64,000 bases of DNA from Selenomonadaceae bacterium (GTDB lineage: Bacteria; Bacillota; Negativicutes; Selenomonadales; Selenomonadaceae): the NCBI GenBank assembly GCA_017515635.1, contig JAFWFO010000056.1, positions 57,401 through 121,400 of the forward strand, read 5' to 3'. Below the pieces are notes generated by a model. The model was given only the letters and a program-made list of their open reading frames with translations, was not told where the DNA came from and made no database searches. Made by a program: the position numbers and the translations under genes. Of the stretch, positions 40,214 through 48,479 are shown in pieces. Position 1 is the stretch's first letter. Each line of letters opens with the position of its first letter.

Positions 40214-42124
40214 TCATTCAAAGCCCAGCAACTTGCCGCCTTGATAGACAACCAGCGACACAATCCACGCAACTGCGGTCGTGTAGAAAAATACGAACGC
40301 CATCCATTTGAAACCTTGAGCTTCTTTTTTGACGGTGCCGAGCGCGGTCATGCACGGCGAATACAGCAAGCTGAAAACCATGAACGCCAACGCCGAAAGC
40401 GGAGTAAACGCGCCGCCCATTGAAGTCGCCAACAAAGTTTGAGCTGTCGCGCCGGTCTCTTCGTCGGAGTCTGTGGAAATTGCGTCTTCGTCCGCGCCGT
40501 ACAAAATGCCGATTGTCGAAACGACGGCTTCTTTCGCAAGGATGCCGGTGACGACAGCCGCGCCTGCCTCCCAAGTGTCAAAACCTTGCGGAGCGAAAAC
40601 CGTCGACACCGCCGAGCCGATACCTGCCAGATAACTCGTGTCCATGTCTTCGGTCATGCCGTCGGAATTAAAGTTGCTCAAGAACCAAATCAGCACGCTC
40701 ATTGCGAAAATAATCGTACCGGCTTTGATAAGGTAGCCTTTGCCTTTATCCCACGCTTCAAGCAAAACAGTTTTCGGGTCGGGCAGACGATACGGCGGAA
40801 GTTCAAGCAGGAAAGTCGATTCTTGCCCTTGGAACATCGTTTTGCTCAAAACTTTTGCCATGACAATCGCCGTGATAATTCCGGCAAAATACATTGCGAA
40901 AACAACATTTGCGACGTTGTCGGGGAAAAACATTGCCGCGAACAGTGCGATAATCGGAACTTTCGCGTTGCAGGTGATGAACGGCGTCACGAAAATTGAA
41001 ATCATGCGATCTTTGTGCGTGTCGAGTGCACGGTTTGCCATAATTGCAGGGACGGCACAACCGAAACCCATAATCAGCGGCATGATTGATTTGCCCGTCA
41101 AACCTGCGCGGCGCATAATCGGATCCATGATAAACGCAACGCGAGCCATGTAACCCGTGCCGTCGAGGAAACTCAAAATGATAAACAGCGTGAAAATCAG
41201 CGGGACGAAATTGATGACCGCGCCGACACCCGCGATAATGCCGTCCGAAACAAGCGACTGCATCCAATCCGCGACGCCCGCATTTGCCATTGCCTCGGCT
41301 GTCCACGGTACTAAAGTTTCGTCGAAAAATTCTCCGACCAAATCGGCAAGCGGTTGACCAATCCAGTTGAACGAAATTTGGAACATCAGATAGAACGCGG
41401 CAACCATAATCACCAACGAAGACACGCCGTTAGCCAAAACCGCGTCGAGTTTGTCGGTTAAAGTTTTGCCCGCCGCGCTGACCGTGACGGCCTGCGACAT
41501 AATTTTATCAATCAAATCGTAACGCGCCGCAATAATTTCTTCTTCGACTTTCGCCGCAGGAAGTCCGCTACGTTCGATTTCGCGAATTTTTTCAATGTGC
41601 GCCTTGATGACTTCGCTCGGCTGATAATTCGTCATGCGCGTATTCGTGAACACGTCAAGCAACGTGCGAACGCTGGCATTACTGCGCCCGACGGTGTTGG
41701 TGACGGGCATTCCGAAAGCGTCTTCAAGTTTTTTCTCGTCGATTTTAATTCCGTGACGCTGAGCCTCGTCCATCATGTTCAGATTCAAAATCAGCGGGAT
41801 CCCGTTTTCCATGAGCTGAATCGTCAAAAACAAATTTCGCGCAATGTTCGACGCGTCGATTATGTTGACGACGATATCGGGCTTGTTCTGTTTAAAATAA
41901 TCGCTGACAACCTGCTCTTCCTGCGAGCGGGCATTAATCGAATAAGTGCCGGGCAAGTCGATGACGGAAATTTTTCTGCCGTTGTATTCGACGACGCCGA
42001 CTTTTTTATCGACGGTGACGCCGGGCCAGTTGCCGATTTTTTGACGTGCGCCGGTAAGTTCGTTGAAGATTGTCGATTTCCCGGTATTCGGGTTGCCGGT
42101 CAAGGCGACGGATAATTTTGACAT
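40214..42124 (-). CDS. feoB: Ferrous iron transport protein B
   Basis: A 636-residue membrane GTPase, start ATG 42124 (GAGGTG). The N-terminal G domain has G1 GNPNTGKST, G3 DLPGTYS and G4 NMMD, then a helical switch-like region. The membrane part shows the Gate motifs, such as FVPLIFTLFIILSFLDGTGYMARV and LTGKSIMPLIMGFGCAVPAIMANR with its conserved Cys. Length is typical of Firmicute FeoB, shorter than in E. coli. It imports Fe(II) and is expressed with feoA 23 bases upstream. Confidence 0.96.
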   Translation of the reverse strand: MSKLSVALTGNPNTGKSTIFNELTGARQKIGNWPGVTVDKKVGVVEYNGRKISVIDLPGTYSINARSQEEQVVSDYFKQNKPDIVVNIIDASNIARNLFLTIQLMENGIPLILNLNMMDEAQRHGIKIDEKKLEDAFGMPVTNTVGRSNASVRTLLDVFTNTRMTNYQPSEVIKAHIEKIREIERSGLPAAKVEEEIIAARYDLIDKIMSQAVTVSAAGKTLTDKLDAVLANGVSSLVIMVAAFYLMFQISFNWIGQPLADLVGEFFDETLVPWTAEAMANAGVADWMQSLVSDGIIAGVGAVINFVPLIFTLFIILSFLDGTGYMARVAFIMDPIMRRAGLTGKSIMPLIMGFGCAVPAIMANRALDTHKDRMISIFVTPFITCNAKVPIIALFAAMFFPDNVANVVFAMYFAGIITAIVMAKVLSKTMFQGQESTFLLELPPYRLPDPKTVLLEAWDKGKGYLIKAGTIIFAMSVLIWFLSNFNSDGMTEDMDTSYLAGIGSAVSTVFAPQGFDTWEAGAAVVTGILAKEAVVSTIGILYGADEDAISTDSDEETGATAQTLLATSMGGAFTPLSALAFMVFSLLYSPCMTALGTVKKEAQGFKWMAFVFFYTTAVAWIVSLVVYQGGKLLGFE

Positions 42125-42147
42125 GAAATTCACCTCACAAAAATTTT

Positions 42148-42372
42148 TCAGCTTATTTGCGTGACGTGGATTTTCGCCGCGTCGTCTTTGCGCATTGCCA
42201 AATTATACGAACGAAGGCGCAACGCAATCGGGTCGCCCATCGGTGCCGAGTTCAAAATTTCCACACGCGTGCCGGGGATTAATCCCATCGTCATGAGTCG
42301 TTGTTTAAGTCTAGATTCGTCGAGCGAGTCAATTCGCACGGTCATTCCCGTTTTTGTTTCGTCGAGTTTCAA
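42148..42372 (-). CDS. feoA: Ferrous iron transport protein A
   Basis: A 74-residue SH3-like protein starting at TTG 42372 (AAGGAG, eight bases). It has VRIDSLDESRLKQRLMTMGLIPGTRVEI, then PIALRLRSYNLAMRKDDA, the complete FeoA pattern. It is thought to assist FeoB at the cytoplasmic face. Confidence 0.93.
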   Translation of the reverse strand: MKLDETKTGMTVRIDSLDESRLKQRLMTMGLIPGTRVEILNSAPMGDPIALRLRSYNLAMRKDDAAKIHVTQIS

Positions 42373-42413
42373 CGTCTTCACTCCTTGAAAAATTTTTTCA
42401 TTTGATTGCACAC

Positions 42414-42442
42414 AGTTTACCACACATGAAAACAAGTATCAA
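42414..42442 (-). promoter_or_regulatory. Promoter of feoAB
   Basis: Minus strand: TTGATA (42437-42442), 17-base spacer, TAAACT (42414-42419). Fur control would be expected, but I do not see a confident Fur box. Confidence 0.6.
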
Positions 42443-42482
42443 CCTTCATTGAAAAATTTTTTCGGTAGCGAAGTCTTCGCAA

Positions 42483-42519
42483 CAAAAAAATCCCGTCGAT
42501 TGTGACAGGGAAATTTTTT
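42483..42519 (-). terminator. Terminator at the end of the nitrilase transcript
   Basis: Minus strand: stem TCCCTGTC/GACGGGA (one bulge), followed by seven T residues (42484-42490), about 210 bases after the nitrilase stop codon. Confidence 0.6.
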
Positions 42520-42560
42520 CGTTCAAACGTAATCGCTCGTTGATTTTGAGTTTATGTTAT

Positions 42561-42590
42561 CAACTTTTCTTTGGCAGCAAAGAAAAGTTG
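42561..42590. repeat. Perfect 13-bp inverted repeat in the nitrilase 3' region
   Basis: CAACTTTTCTTTG (42561-42573) and its exact inverse complement (42578-42590) around a four-base loop. First of three stem-loops between the feo promoter and the nitrilase gene; no protein gene is credible here. Confidence 0.8.
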
Positions 42591-42664
42591 CAAAAGAAAC
42601 TGCGCCTGCGCGGCGGGCGAAGCAGTACGTTATCGCGTTGAAAAGCCGCTTCGCAAGCCATTTG

Positions 42665-42698
42665 GCCGACGGTATTTGCGTCACGCAAATGCGTCGGC
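42665..42698. repeat. 14-bp bulged stem-loop
   Basis: GCCGACG pairs with CGTCGGC and, inside it, ATTTGCG with CGCAAAT, with a small bulge and a three-base loop. It directly abuts the next stem-loop. Confidence 0.8.
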
Positions 42699-42724
42699 AG
42701 AGGCCGTCATCCGTGACGGCCTCT
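42699..42724. repeat. Perfect 11-bp stem-loop after the nitrilase stop
   Basis: AGAGGCCGTCA and TGACGGCCTCT around a TCCG loop, eight bases after the nitrilase stop codon and without a T-run. It is terminator-like or a REP-like element. Confidence 0.75.
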
Positions 42725-42731
42725 TGTTACG

Positions 42732-43478
42732 TCAGTCGTCAACTTTTAAATTTCTGTCGGCAAGTAAATTCATCGTCGAAATAATTTCCGTGCGCTCCGA
42801 CAAATTTATTTCTGTCGATAAAATTTTTTCGCCCGCGTCAATTTCCGCCGTGATTTCGCCCGCAGGATTGACGATTTCCGAAAAGCCCGAACTGTTCGCG
42901 AAGACGACGAAAAGTTGATTTTCAATCGCCCGTGCTTTCGTCAAGATTCGTCGCGGCGTCAAACGTTTCAAACTCCATGCGGCGGGAACAAAAATAATTT
43001 CCGCGCCCGTCAAAGCAAGCTTGCGAAAAATTTCGGGGAAGCGCAGATCGTAACAAATCGCAAGCCCGCAAGTCACGCCGTCAAGCTCAAACGTCGAAAG
43101 TTTGTTGCCCGCCGTAAAAATTTTTTCTTCGCCCGCGAAACTGAACAGGTGCGTTTTGTCGTAAGTCGCCGCAATTTCTCCGCGACGATTGGCGACGTAA
43201 CATCGATTGAAAATTTTCCCGCCGTCGTCGACAATAACCGAGCCGCCGATTATGTTCACGGAAAATTTTTTCGCCAGCTCACAGAGAAATTTTTTCGTGC
43301 GACAACCGTCAACGTCCGCGAAATCTTCAACGGGCGTCGGATAATATCCCGTCGACCACAATTCGGGCAAAAGTATCGCGTCGGAATTTTGAGCCGCCTC
43401 GATTAATTTTTCTGCCGTCGAAAAATTTTCGTCAAGCGCGCCGAGTTTCGATTTGAATTGCGCGATTGAAACTTTCAT
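42732..43478 (-). CDS. Carbon-nitrogen hydrolase (nitrilase superfamily)
   Basis: A 248-residue protein with the catalytic Glu-Lys-Cys triad: Glu in LLPELWSTGY, Lys in YDKTHLFSF and Cys in LAICYDLRFPEIFRKLA. The size and CYDLRFPE motif point to the omega-amidase/deaminated-glutathione-amidase-like branch; the substrate is not certain. Its ATG overlaps the nagZ stop by four bases. The transcript ends in three stem-loops. Confidence 0.88.
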   Translation of the reverse strand: MKVSIAQFKSKLGALDENFSTAEKLIEAAQNSDAILLPELWSTGYYPTPVEDFADVDGCRTKKFLCELAKKFSVNIIGGSVIVDDGGKIFNRCYVANRRGEIAATYDKTHLFSFAGEEKIFTAGNKLSTFELDGVTCGLAICYDLRFPEIFRKLALTGAEIIFVPAAWSLKRLTPRRILTKARAIENQLFVVFANSSGFSEIVNPAGEITAEIDAGEKILSTEINLSERTEIISTMNLLADRNLKVDD

Positions 43479-44578
43479 GACAGATGCGCCTTGAGCCGAA
43501 TGATTCTTCGGACAGATTCGTTGATTCGCTCTTCGGAAATTTCGCCGCGTTTAACCGCGTTCAAAATGCCGTTGTAAACCGTCTGTTGACTTTCGTAATT
43601 GTGGCAGACAAGCGCAACATCGCCGCCCGCCAAAACCATACGCACGCCGAGCGTCGGCAAGTCGACGTTGTTTTTAATCGCGCCCATCTCTAAATCGTCG
43701 GTAATCACCACGCCTTTAAAGCCCAGTTCTTCGCGGAGCAAACCCGTCATCACGGCGGGCGACAGGCTTGCGGAATTCACGGGATCAAGCGCGTCATATT
43801 TCAAATGCCCGACCATAATCATAAAATTTGAGTTGTCATGTCCGCGAATGATTTGCTTAAACGGCGGCAGGTCTTCGGCGTCCAAAATTTCCTTGCTGTC
43901 CTCGACGTTTGAAACTTCTTGGTGCGGGTCAATTTTGCTTTTGCCGATACCGGGGAAATGTTTCAGCGTGTAAAGAAAGTTTTCGGATTCGTAACCGTGC
44001 GCGGCGGCGTCGACGAAATTCGCAACCGTCAAGGCGTCGTCCCCGAAAGAACGCGTGTCCCGACTGCCAACGTCGGCAACGGGCGCAAGGTTAATGTTCA
44101 CGCCGATACTTTTCAAAATTTTCGCGTTGTGAATCGCCCAGTATTTTGCTTCGTCAAAATTGCCCGAAAGTCCGATTTCCTCTTGCGACGGGGCGACTTC
44201 CAAAAAATGCCTGCCGCGAGCTACTCGGCCGCCTTCCTCGTCAATCGCGAACAAAAGCGGAAGTTTTTGATTGGCCGCCGCCGAAATATCTTCCGCGAAT
44301 TTTTTTGACTGCGCGACGTTTTCAAGGTTCCTGTCGAAAAAAATTATTCCGCCGAAATGAAATGCATTGAGCGAATAAATTATATCGTCGTTGAGTTCCG
44401 TGCCGTAAACGCCGACCATCATCATTTGCCCGACTTTTTCTTCGAGCGTCATGGTTTGCAAAATTTTTTCGACGGGATCATTCGGCGGCAAAACTACATC
44501 GGCTTTGACTTCCTTTGTGACGCCGCAACCCGACATTAAAAACGTAGCCATCAATAAAAACGCAAAAATTTTTTTCAT
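43475..44578 (-). CDS. nagZ: Lipoprotein beta-N-acetylhexosaminidase (NagZ-like, GH3)
   Basis: A 367-residue GH3 enzyme with a lipoprotein signal (LLMATFLMSGC). It carries the NagZ signatures LKHFPGIGKSKIDPH (catalytic His/Asp loop) and GVVITDDLEMGAI (nucleophile Asp region), and FAIDEEGGRVARG earlier. It removes N-acetylglucosamine from muropeptides for wall recycling. Here it is exported and lipid-anchored, unlike the cytoplasmic NagZ of proteobacteria. It lies one base after the preceding gene's stop. Confidence 0.88.
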   Translation of the reverse strand: MKKIFAFLLMATFLMSGCGVTKEVKADVVLPPNDPVEKILQTMTLEEKVGQMMMVGVYGTELNDDIIYSLNAFHFGGIIFFDRNLENVAQSKKFAEDISAAANQKLPLLFAIDEEGGRVARGRHFLEVAPSQEEIGLSGNFDEAKYWAIHNAKILKSIGVNINLAPVADVGSRDTRSFGDDALTVANFVDAAAHGYESENFLYTLKHFPGIGKSKIDPHQEVSNVEDSKEILDAEDLPPFKQIIRGHDNSNFMIMVGHLKYDALDPVNSASLSPAVMTGLLREELGFKGVVITDDLEMGAIKNNVDLPTLGVRMVLAGGDVALVCHNYESQQTVYNGILNAVKRGEISEERINESVRRIIRLKAHLS

Positions 44579-44579
44579 G

Positions 44580-45281
44580 TCAACTTCTCTCCAAATTCAC
44601 GACGCCCAAAATTTTGAGCCGCCAACCGCTTGTCGCTTCGTAAACAAAAATCGCGGGCATCTTGACGATATATTTCCGATAAACGCCGTCTTCATAATTG
44701 ATCTCGTAAGTTTCATTCATGCCGCCGCTGTCGTAAAATTCTTCGTCGCATGGATGCATGGGATTCGGCACGACGGCAAATTCATCGGACGAACATTTGA
44801 ACGCCCAATAACGGCTGTCCTTCACATCGATTGCGGGACGAAAAGTCATCGCGCCGCCGTAAGTCAAAACGCGCAACTTGAATTCGTAAACAAGTTTCTC
44901 ACACTTTTTGAGCTGACCGGGCTTTGACATTTCTTCAGCAAGTTGGTTATATCTGTCGACAAAATCAAGCCATGGTTCTTGCGGTTCAAGCTGTGGAATT
45001 TTTGCCGGCTCCGAAAAATCCAAACCGAACGGTTCAATTTGCGGCAATTCGTTTTTGACTGTGGGTTTCCACATGTGATCTACGGTATCTTTGAGCTTGT
45101 TTAAATCTTTGCGCAGACGGATAATTTCCGATTGCAAATGCGAAATTTCGTTTGATTTTCTGCCGTTCGCCGTAAAGAGATACGCCACGACGAACATCAA
45201 TAAAATACTCACGCCCAAACTCAAATAGTATAGAATCTGTGTCATCTGCGGTGACAGCAAAAATTCGCTTGCTTCCTCCAT
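44580..45281 (-). CDS. Conserved-looking membrane-anchored protein of unknown function
   Basis: 233 residues, start ATG 45281 (GGGGAGG). One N-terminal membrane helix (ILYYLSLGVSILLMFVVAYLF) is followed by a coiled coil (residues 45-70, ISHLQSEIIRLRKDLNKLK), a Pro-rich linker and a soluble C-terminal domain of about 140 residues. The latter is rich in aromatic residues (EPWLDFVDRYNQLAEEM, SRYWAFKCSSDEF). I do not recognise a family. It heads the operon with nagZ and the nitrilase. Confidence 0.65.
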   Translation of the reverse strand: MEEASEFLLSPQMTQILYYLSLGVSILLMFVVAYLFTANGRKSNEISHLQSEIIRLRKDLNKLKDTVDHMWKPTVKNELPQIEPFGLDFSEPAKIPQLEPQEPWLDFVDRYNQLAEEMSKPGQLKKCEKLVYEFKLRVLTYGGAMTFRPAIDVKDSRYWAFKCSSDEFAVVPNPMHPCDEEFYDSGGMNETYEINYEDGVYRKYIVKMPAIFVYEATSGWRLKILGVVNLERS

Positions 45282-45302
45282 GACTTGACACCTCCCCTGA
45301 AT

Positions 45303-45336
45303 CGAAAAAGCCCGCGCCGTTTCCGACGCAGGCTTG
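45303..45336 (-). terminator. Terminator after tRNA-Gln
   Basis: Minus strand: stem AGCCTGCGTCG/CGGCGCGGGCT (two G-T pairs) with a GAAA loop, then TTTTTC. Confidence 0.7.
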
Positions 45337-45347
45337 AAATTTCTATG

Positions 45348-45423
45348 TGGCAGGGGTAGCTGGACTCGAACCAACGCATACCGGATTCAGAGTCCGGTGC
45401 CTTACCAACTTGGCTATACCCCT
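45348..45423 (-). tRNA. tRNA-Gln (anticodon CUG)
   Basis: Minus strand: acceptor AGGGGTA pairs with TACCCCT. The anticodon arm CCGGA-CTCTGAA-TCCGG gives CUG, the T arm is GTTGG-TTCGAGT-CCAGC, and CCA is encoded (45348-45350). Confidence 0.96.
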
Positions 45424-45459
45424 TCGCGGTGTATCGATACTTCGATAAAACCGCTGTAA

Positions 45460-45488
45460 TTTATACCACACGGCGTCGGCTTTGTCAA
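45460..45488 (-). promoter_or_regulatory. Promoter of tRNA-Gln
   Basis: Minus strand: perfect TTGACA (45483-45488), 17-base spacer, TATAAA (45460-45465). Confidence 0.75.
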
Positions 45489-45492
45489 CGAA

Positions 45493-46242
45493 TTATTTCT
45501 TGTCTTTCTTATCTTTGTCCTTCTTGTCTTTATCTTTTTTATCTTTATCTTTTTTGTCTTTGTCTTTCTTGTTCTTGGGTTTCTTGTCGCTGTTGTCGAC
45601 GAACGACATTACGGAGCCGCGATAAGTGTTGACGAAAGTTTTACTGAAATCGGGAGTGACAAGTTGAATGCTTATGCAACGACCTTGCGGCGAGCGGAAG
45701 AAGGTATACAAATCTTGTCTGTCGGCAACGAATTCGCCTTCGACTTCGCCGGTATCTTTGTTGGTGACTTCAAACGACGCGGCAGTCACGGCGTAGATGC
45801 CTTTGTTATTTTTTGTGATGCTTACAAGTTTCGCGTCGCCGAACAAGCTGTTGTTTTTGAGATCCGACAAGTAACTTCCTATGGCCGCCGTGTTGCCCTT
45901 GTTGAAATCGGGAATAGTCTTGTCGTCGGGATCCCATGCGTTGACGCAAATGTAATAGGCGTAACGAATGTCCCAACCGTCCGCGTCAAAAACCAACATT
46001 TCGCCGCGCTTGGCAGGGTCTTCCCAAGGATTTTGGACAACCGCCAACGGTTTAATCGGGCAAGTTATCGTGTATTGAAAATCCTCGCTCGTGTAAACGT
46101 AAACTTCGTCGGGTTGGTCAACTTCAAGGTCGTCGACTTTCTCGAAAATTTCGTCGGGAAATTTTTCGTCAGCTTCTTCCGCGAAAGCCGTTGCCGACAA
46201 AATCATCATCAGAAGAGTTGCCAAAAGAAAAATCTTACGCAA
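45493..46242 (-). CDS. Secreted protein with a Lys/Asp-repeat tail, unknown function
   Basis: A 249-residue protein with signal peptide MRKIFLLATLLMMILSATAF; start TTG 46242 (GAGAGGTG). The middle (residues 50-215) is a mixed alpha/beta domain with no motif I recognise (FQYTITCPIKPLAVVQNPWE, YYICVNAWDPDD). The last 30 residues alternate KDK and KKDKD units, encoded by a near-repeated 12-base pattern (45496-45570), which can expand or contract by slippage. Last gene of the rimO operon. Confidence 0.6.
   Translation of the reverse strand: MRKIFLLATLLMMILSATAFAEEADEKFPDEIFEKVDDLEVDQPDEVYVYTSEDFQYTITCPIKPLAVVQNPWEDPAKRGEMLVFDADGWDIRYAYYICVNAWDPDDKTIPDFNKGNTAAIGSYLSDLKNNSLFGDAKLVSITKNNKGIYAVTAASFEVTNKDTGEVEGEFVADRQDLYTFFRSPQGRCISIQLVTPDFSKTFVNTYRGSVMSFVDNSDKKPKNKKDKDKKDKDKKDKDKKDKDKKDKK
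45496..45570 (-). repeat. Short tandem repeat encoding the KDK tail
   Basis: Degenerate units of 12-18 bases (AAAGAT/AAAGAC AAG...) encode repeated K-D-K-K residues at the protein C terminus. Confidence 0.7.
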
Positions 46243-46255
46243 TTCAAATCACCTC

Positions 46256-46774
46256 TCAAAGAATTTGGTTCAACGATTTACAAATCACGGTCAAACATTT
46301 TCGGAACGCGCCGCGACGTTCACCGAGTTTATTGAAATCTTCCGTTGCCGTGAAAGTTTCCTGCACGCCGTCATTTGTGCAAAGATAAGCGTCAACCTTC
46401 AGGGAATTTTTTTCTTTGTCGCCGGCATCGGGATTCGCGTCCGAATTTATCAGGAACAAAACTTTGGTACAGCCGCTGAGTCTGGTGAATTCAATCATGT
46501 CGTCTCGATTGATTTTGTGGCCGTCGTATTGTTTTTCAAAACCGTGCCAATATTTTTGGAACTGGCTTTGCATATCCTTGCCGACAAAAACTCGTGCGCG
46601 GCTGTCCGGCTTGAGCAAACCTTCAACGGCACCGAAATAACTGCCGAGTTTTGTTTCTTTGTCGTCAATTATAATCACGCCGACGGGATGATAATTTCGC
46701 TTCGCAAAAGTCGTGTTCGTCAGCGCGAGAAGAATCACAGCGAAAACCAATGCACATTGAAAAAATTTTTTCAT
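46256..46774 (-). CDS. Secreted protein of unknown function
   Basis: 172 residues, start ATG 46774 (GGGAGG). The signal peptide (MKKFFQCALVFAVILLALTN, cut after TFA) is followed by one compact domain with VGVIIIDDKETKLGSYFGAV and TRLSGCTKVLFLINSDA. This resembles small exported proteins of Negativicutes in outline only; no family assigned. It lies between the metallophosphatase and the KDK-tail gene. Confidence 0.6.
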   Translation of the reverse strand: MKKFFQCALVFAVILLALTNTTFAKRNYHPVGVIIIDDKETKLGSYFGAVEGLLKPDSRARVFVGKDMQSQFQKYWHGFEKQYDGHKINRDDMIEFTRLSGCTKVLFLINSDANPDAGDKEKNSLKVDAYLCTNDGVQETFTATEDFNKLGERRGAFRKCLTVICKSLNQIL

Positions 46775-46788
46775 TAACAAACCTCCCT

Positions 46789-48036
46789 TCAGGCTTTCTG
46801 CAAAGTGACTTCGTCAAGCAGTTCACCGTTGTTCAAAAAACATTTCACCGACAAATTTTTTTCGTCGACTTCAAGCGTTAAGAAATTGTCAATTTCGGGT
46901 TGAGGGGCTTTGACTTTGTCGAACGCGTGATCAATCCAAAGTCCGTCATAGCGAACGTTGCCGCTCAAGCCCGTCAAAATGTACAGCGCGCCGGTTTCGT
47001 CCGGAAGAAAATTTTTCAGTCGCCCGCGATTTCGGTACGTGTGCAAATGTCCCGTAAAAACCACGTCGACGCCGAGCGAATCGAATTCCGGCATAAAAAT
47101 TTCTCCAACGTCCGAAAAACCTTCGCGGCGTTCGGGACGCCCGTTGATTCGGTATTGCAAAACGTCTTTGTGAACGAAGACAATTTTCCACGGCTTTGAA
47201 GTTGACGAAAAATCTTCGCGGAGCCACGATTTTTGCACGTCGACCAAATTCGGCGTAAAAGCGTCAAGTTCATCCCATTGACTGTCCAAAATCGCGAAAT
47301 GTGCCGCGCCGTAATCGAACGAATAAAATCGTCGCGAAAAATTTTCAACGTGATTATCGGGCGGCTCGAAGTAATTCAGATAAGCTTGCGGCTCAATGAC
47401 CGTCCATTGTCGCGAATAAGTTTCGTGGTTGCCCGGGACGGGAGCGAACGGCGTCGACGGTAAAAATTTTTCAACCTGCGATAACCAATCTTCCCATTGC
47501 GAAGAATCTTCGCCGTTGTCGACCAAATCGCCGACGTTCACGAAAAATTCCGCGTCAAGGTTTTTCTCGAAGGCAAGTCGCGCCACGTCGCCCCAAGTCT
47601 CGTAACCGTTGCCGCATTGCGAATCGGGAAAAATCAACGCTTTGAACTTGTCGCCCGAAACTTTTTTCAGCGTGTGCCAATCGCTCGCCGCGTCACCGTC
47701 GATAATCCGATAGTCGTAAATTTTATTCGGCGGAAGGTTTTCAATCTGCGCGGTATACTGGAAAATTTCTTTGCCGTCGTAGCGAAAACTTGTATCGCGT
47801 GCGGGAAAAATTTTCGCTGCCTCGTTGGCCGAATGAATTTCGACGAATGGATTTGTCAACGGCTCGTCGACCTGCCACATAACCAGCCGCGAAGTTGAAA
47901 TATCTTTCGTGACGATTTGGCGCAGAAATTTTATAGGCAACTTCGGCGGAATTTCTTCGGGTCTGCAACCGCTTAACAATCCCGCGAAGCCGACCGCAGA
48001 AATTTTGACGAATTCGCGCCGCGTAAGATTTTTCAC
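46789..48036 (-). CDS. Exported metallophosphoesterase (purple acid phosphatase-like)
   Basis: 415 residues with a twin-arginine lipoprotein signal (TRREFVKISAVGFAGLLSGC). An FN3-like domain (residues 45-130) is followed by a calcineurin-type phosphatase domain with the metal motifs FPDSQCG, FFVNVGDLVDNG, PVPGNHETY, VFVHKD and VFTGHLHTY. It should hydrolyse phosphate esters outside the cytoplasmic membrane. GTG start (GGAG, eight bases) in a four-base overlap with pncC. Confidence 0.88.
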   Translation of the reverse strand: MKNLTRREFVKISAVGFAGLLSGCRPEEIPPKLPIKFLRQIVTKDISTSRLVMWQVDEPLTNPFVEIHSANEAAKIFPARDTSFRYDGKEIFQYTAQIENLPPNKIYDYRIIDGDAASDWHTLKKVSGDKFKALIFPDSQCGNGYETWGDVARLAFEKNLDAEFFVNVGDLVDNGEDSSQWEDWLSQVEKFLPSTPFAPVPGNHETYSRQWTVIEPQAYLNYFEPPDNHVENFSRRFYSFDYGAAHFAILDSQWDELDAFTPNLVDVQKSWLREDFSSTSKPWKIVFVHKDVLQYRINGRPERREGFSDVGEIFMPEFDSLGVDVVFTGHLHTYRNRGRLKNFLPDETGALYILTGLSGNVRYDGLWIDHAFDKVKAPQPEIDNFLTLEVDEKNLSVKCFLNNGELLDEVTLQKA

Positions 48037-48479
48037 GTCAAATGCTCCGTTAAAAGTTTCAACGCCGCGTCAACCGATTGAGCTTTAATTTCCGTGCGCG
48101 TGCCGTCGAAATGAAATTCTTTAACCTCGGAAAAATTTTCCGCGTCGACAGCGATAAACACCGTGCCGACAGGTTTGCCTTCGACGGAAGAACCCGCAAC
48201 GCCCGTCGTCGAAATGCCGATTGTTGACGAAAAAATTTCTCGAACGTTTGCCGCCATCTCCCGCGCAGTTTCGGAACTCACTGCACCGAATTTTTTCAAA
48301 GTCTCCGCGTCAACGTGCAGGACGGAAATTTTTATCGCGTTGGTGTAAGAAACAATTCCGCCCGCAACGTAAGCCGATGCGCCGTCAACGTCCGTCAACG
48401 TGCTCGCCAAAAGTCCGCCCGTGCAACTTTCCGCCGTCGCGACCGTGAAATTTTTTCGCTTGAGCAAATCGCCGACCAT
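48033..48479 (-). CDS. pncC: Nicotinamide-nucleotide amidase (CinA C-terminal domain)
   Basis: A 148-residue stand-alone CinA C domain. It has the ATAESCTGGLLAS motif with catalytic Ser, GGIVSYTNAIKISVL with Tyr/Lys, TGVAGSSVEGKPVGTV, and the DGTRTEIK end. It deamidates nicotinamide mononucleotide to nicotinate mononucleotide in NAD recycling. It starts directly after the rimO stop. The N-terminal MoaB-like half of CinA is absent. Confidence 0.93.
   Translation of the reverse strand: MVGDLLKRKNFTVATAESCTGGLLASTLTDVDGASAYVAGGIVSYTNAIKISVLHVDAETLKKFGAVSSETAREMAANVREIFSSTIGISTTGVAGSSVEGKPVGTVFIAVDAENFSEVKEFHFDGTRTEIKAQSVDAALKLLTEHLT

Noticed and set aside
42554..42918. Short open frames through the three stem-loops
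   Set aside because: They cross strong hairpins, overlap the end of the nitrilase gene antisense, and have no ribosome sites; treated as non-coding repeat DNA.
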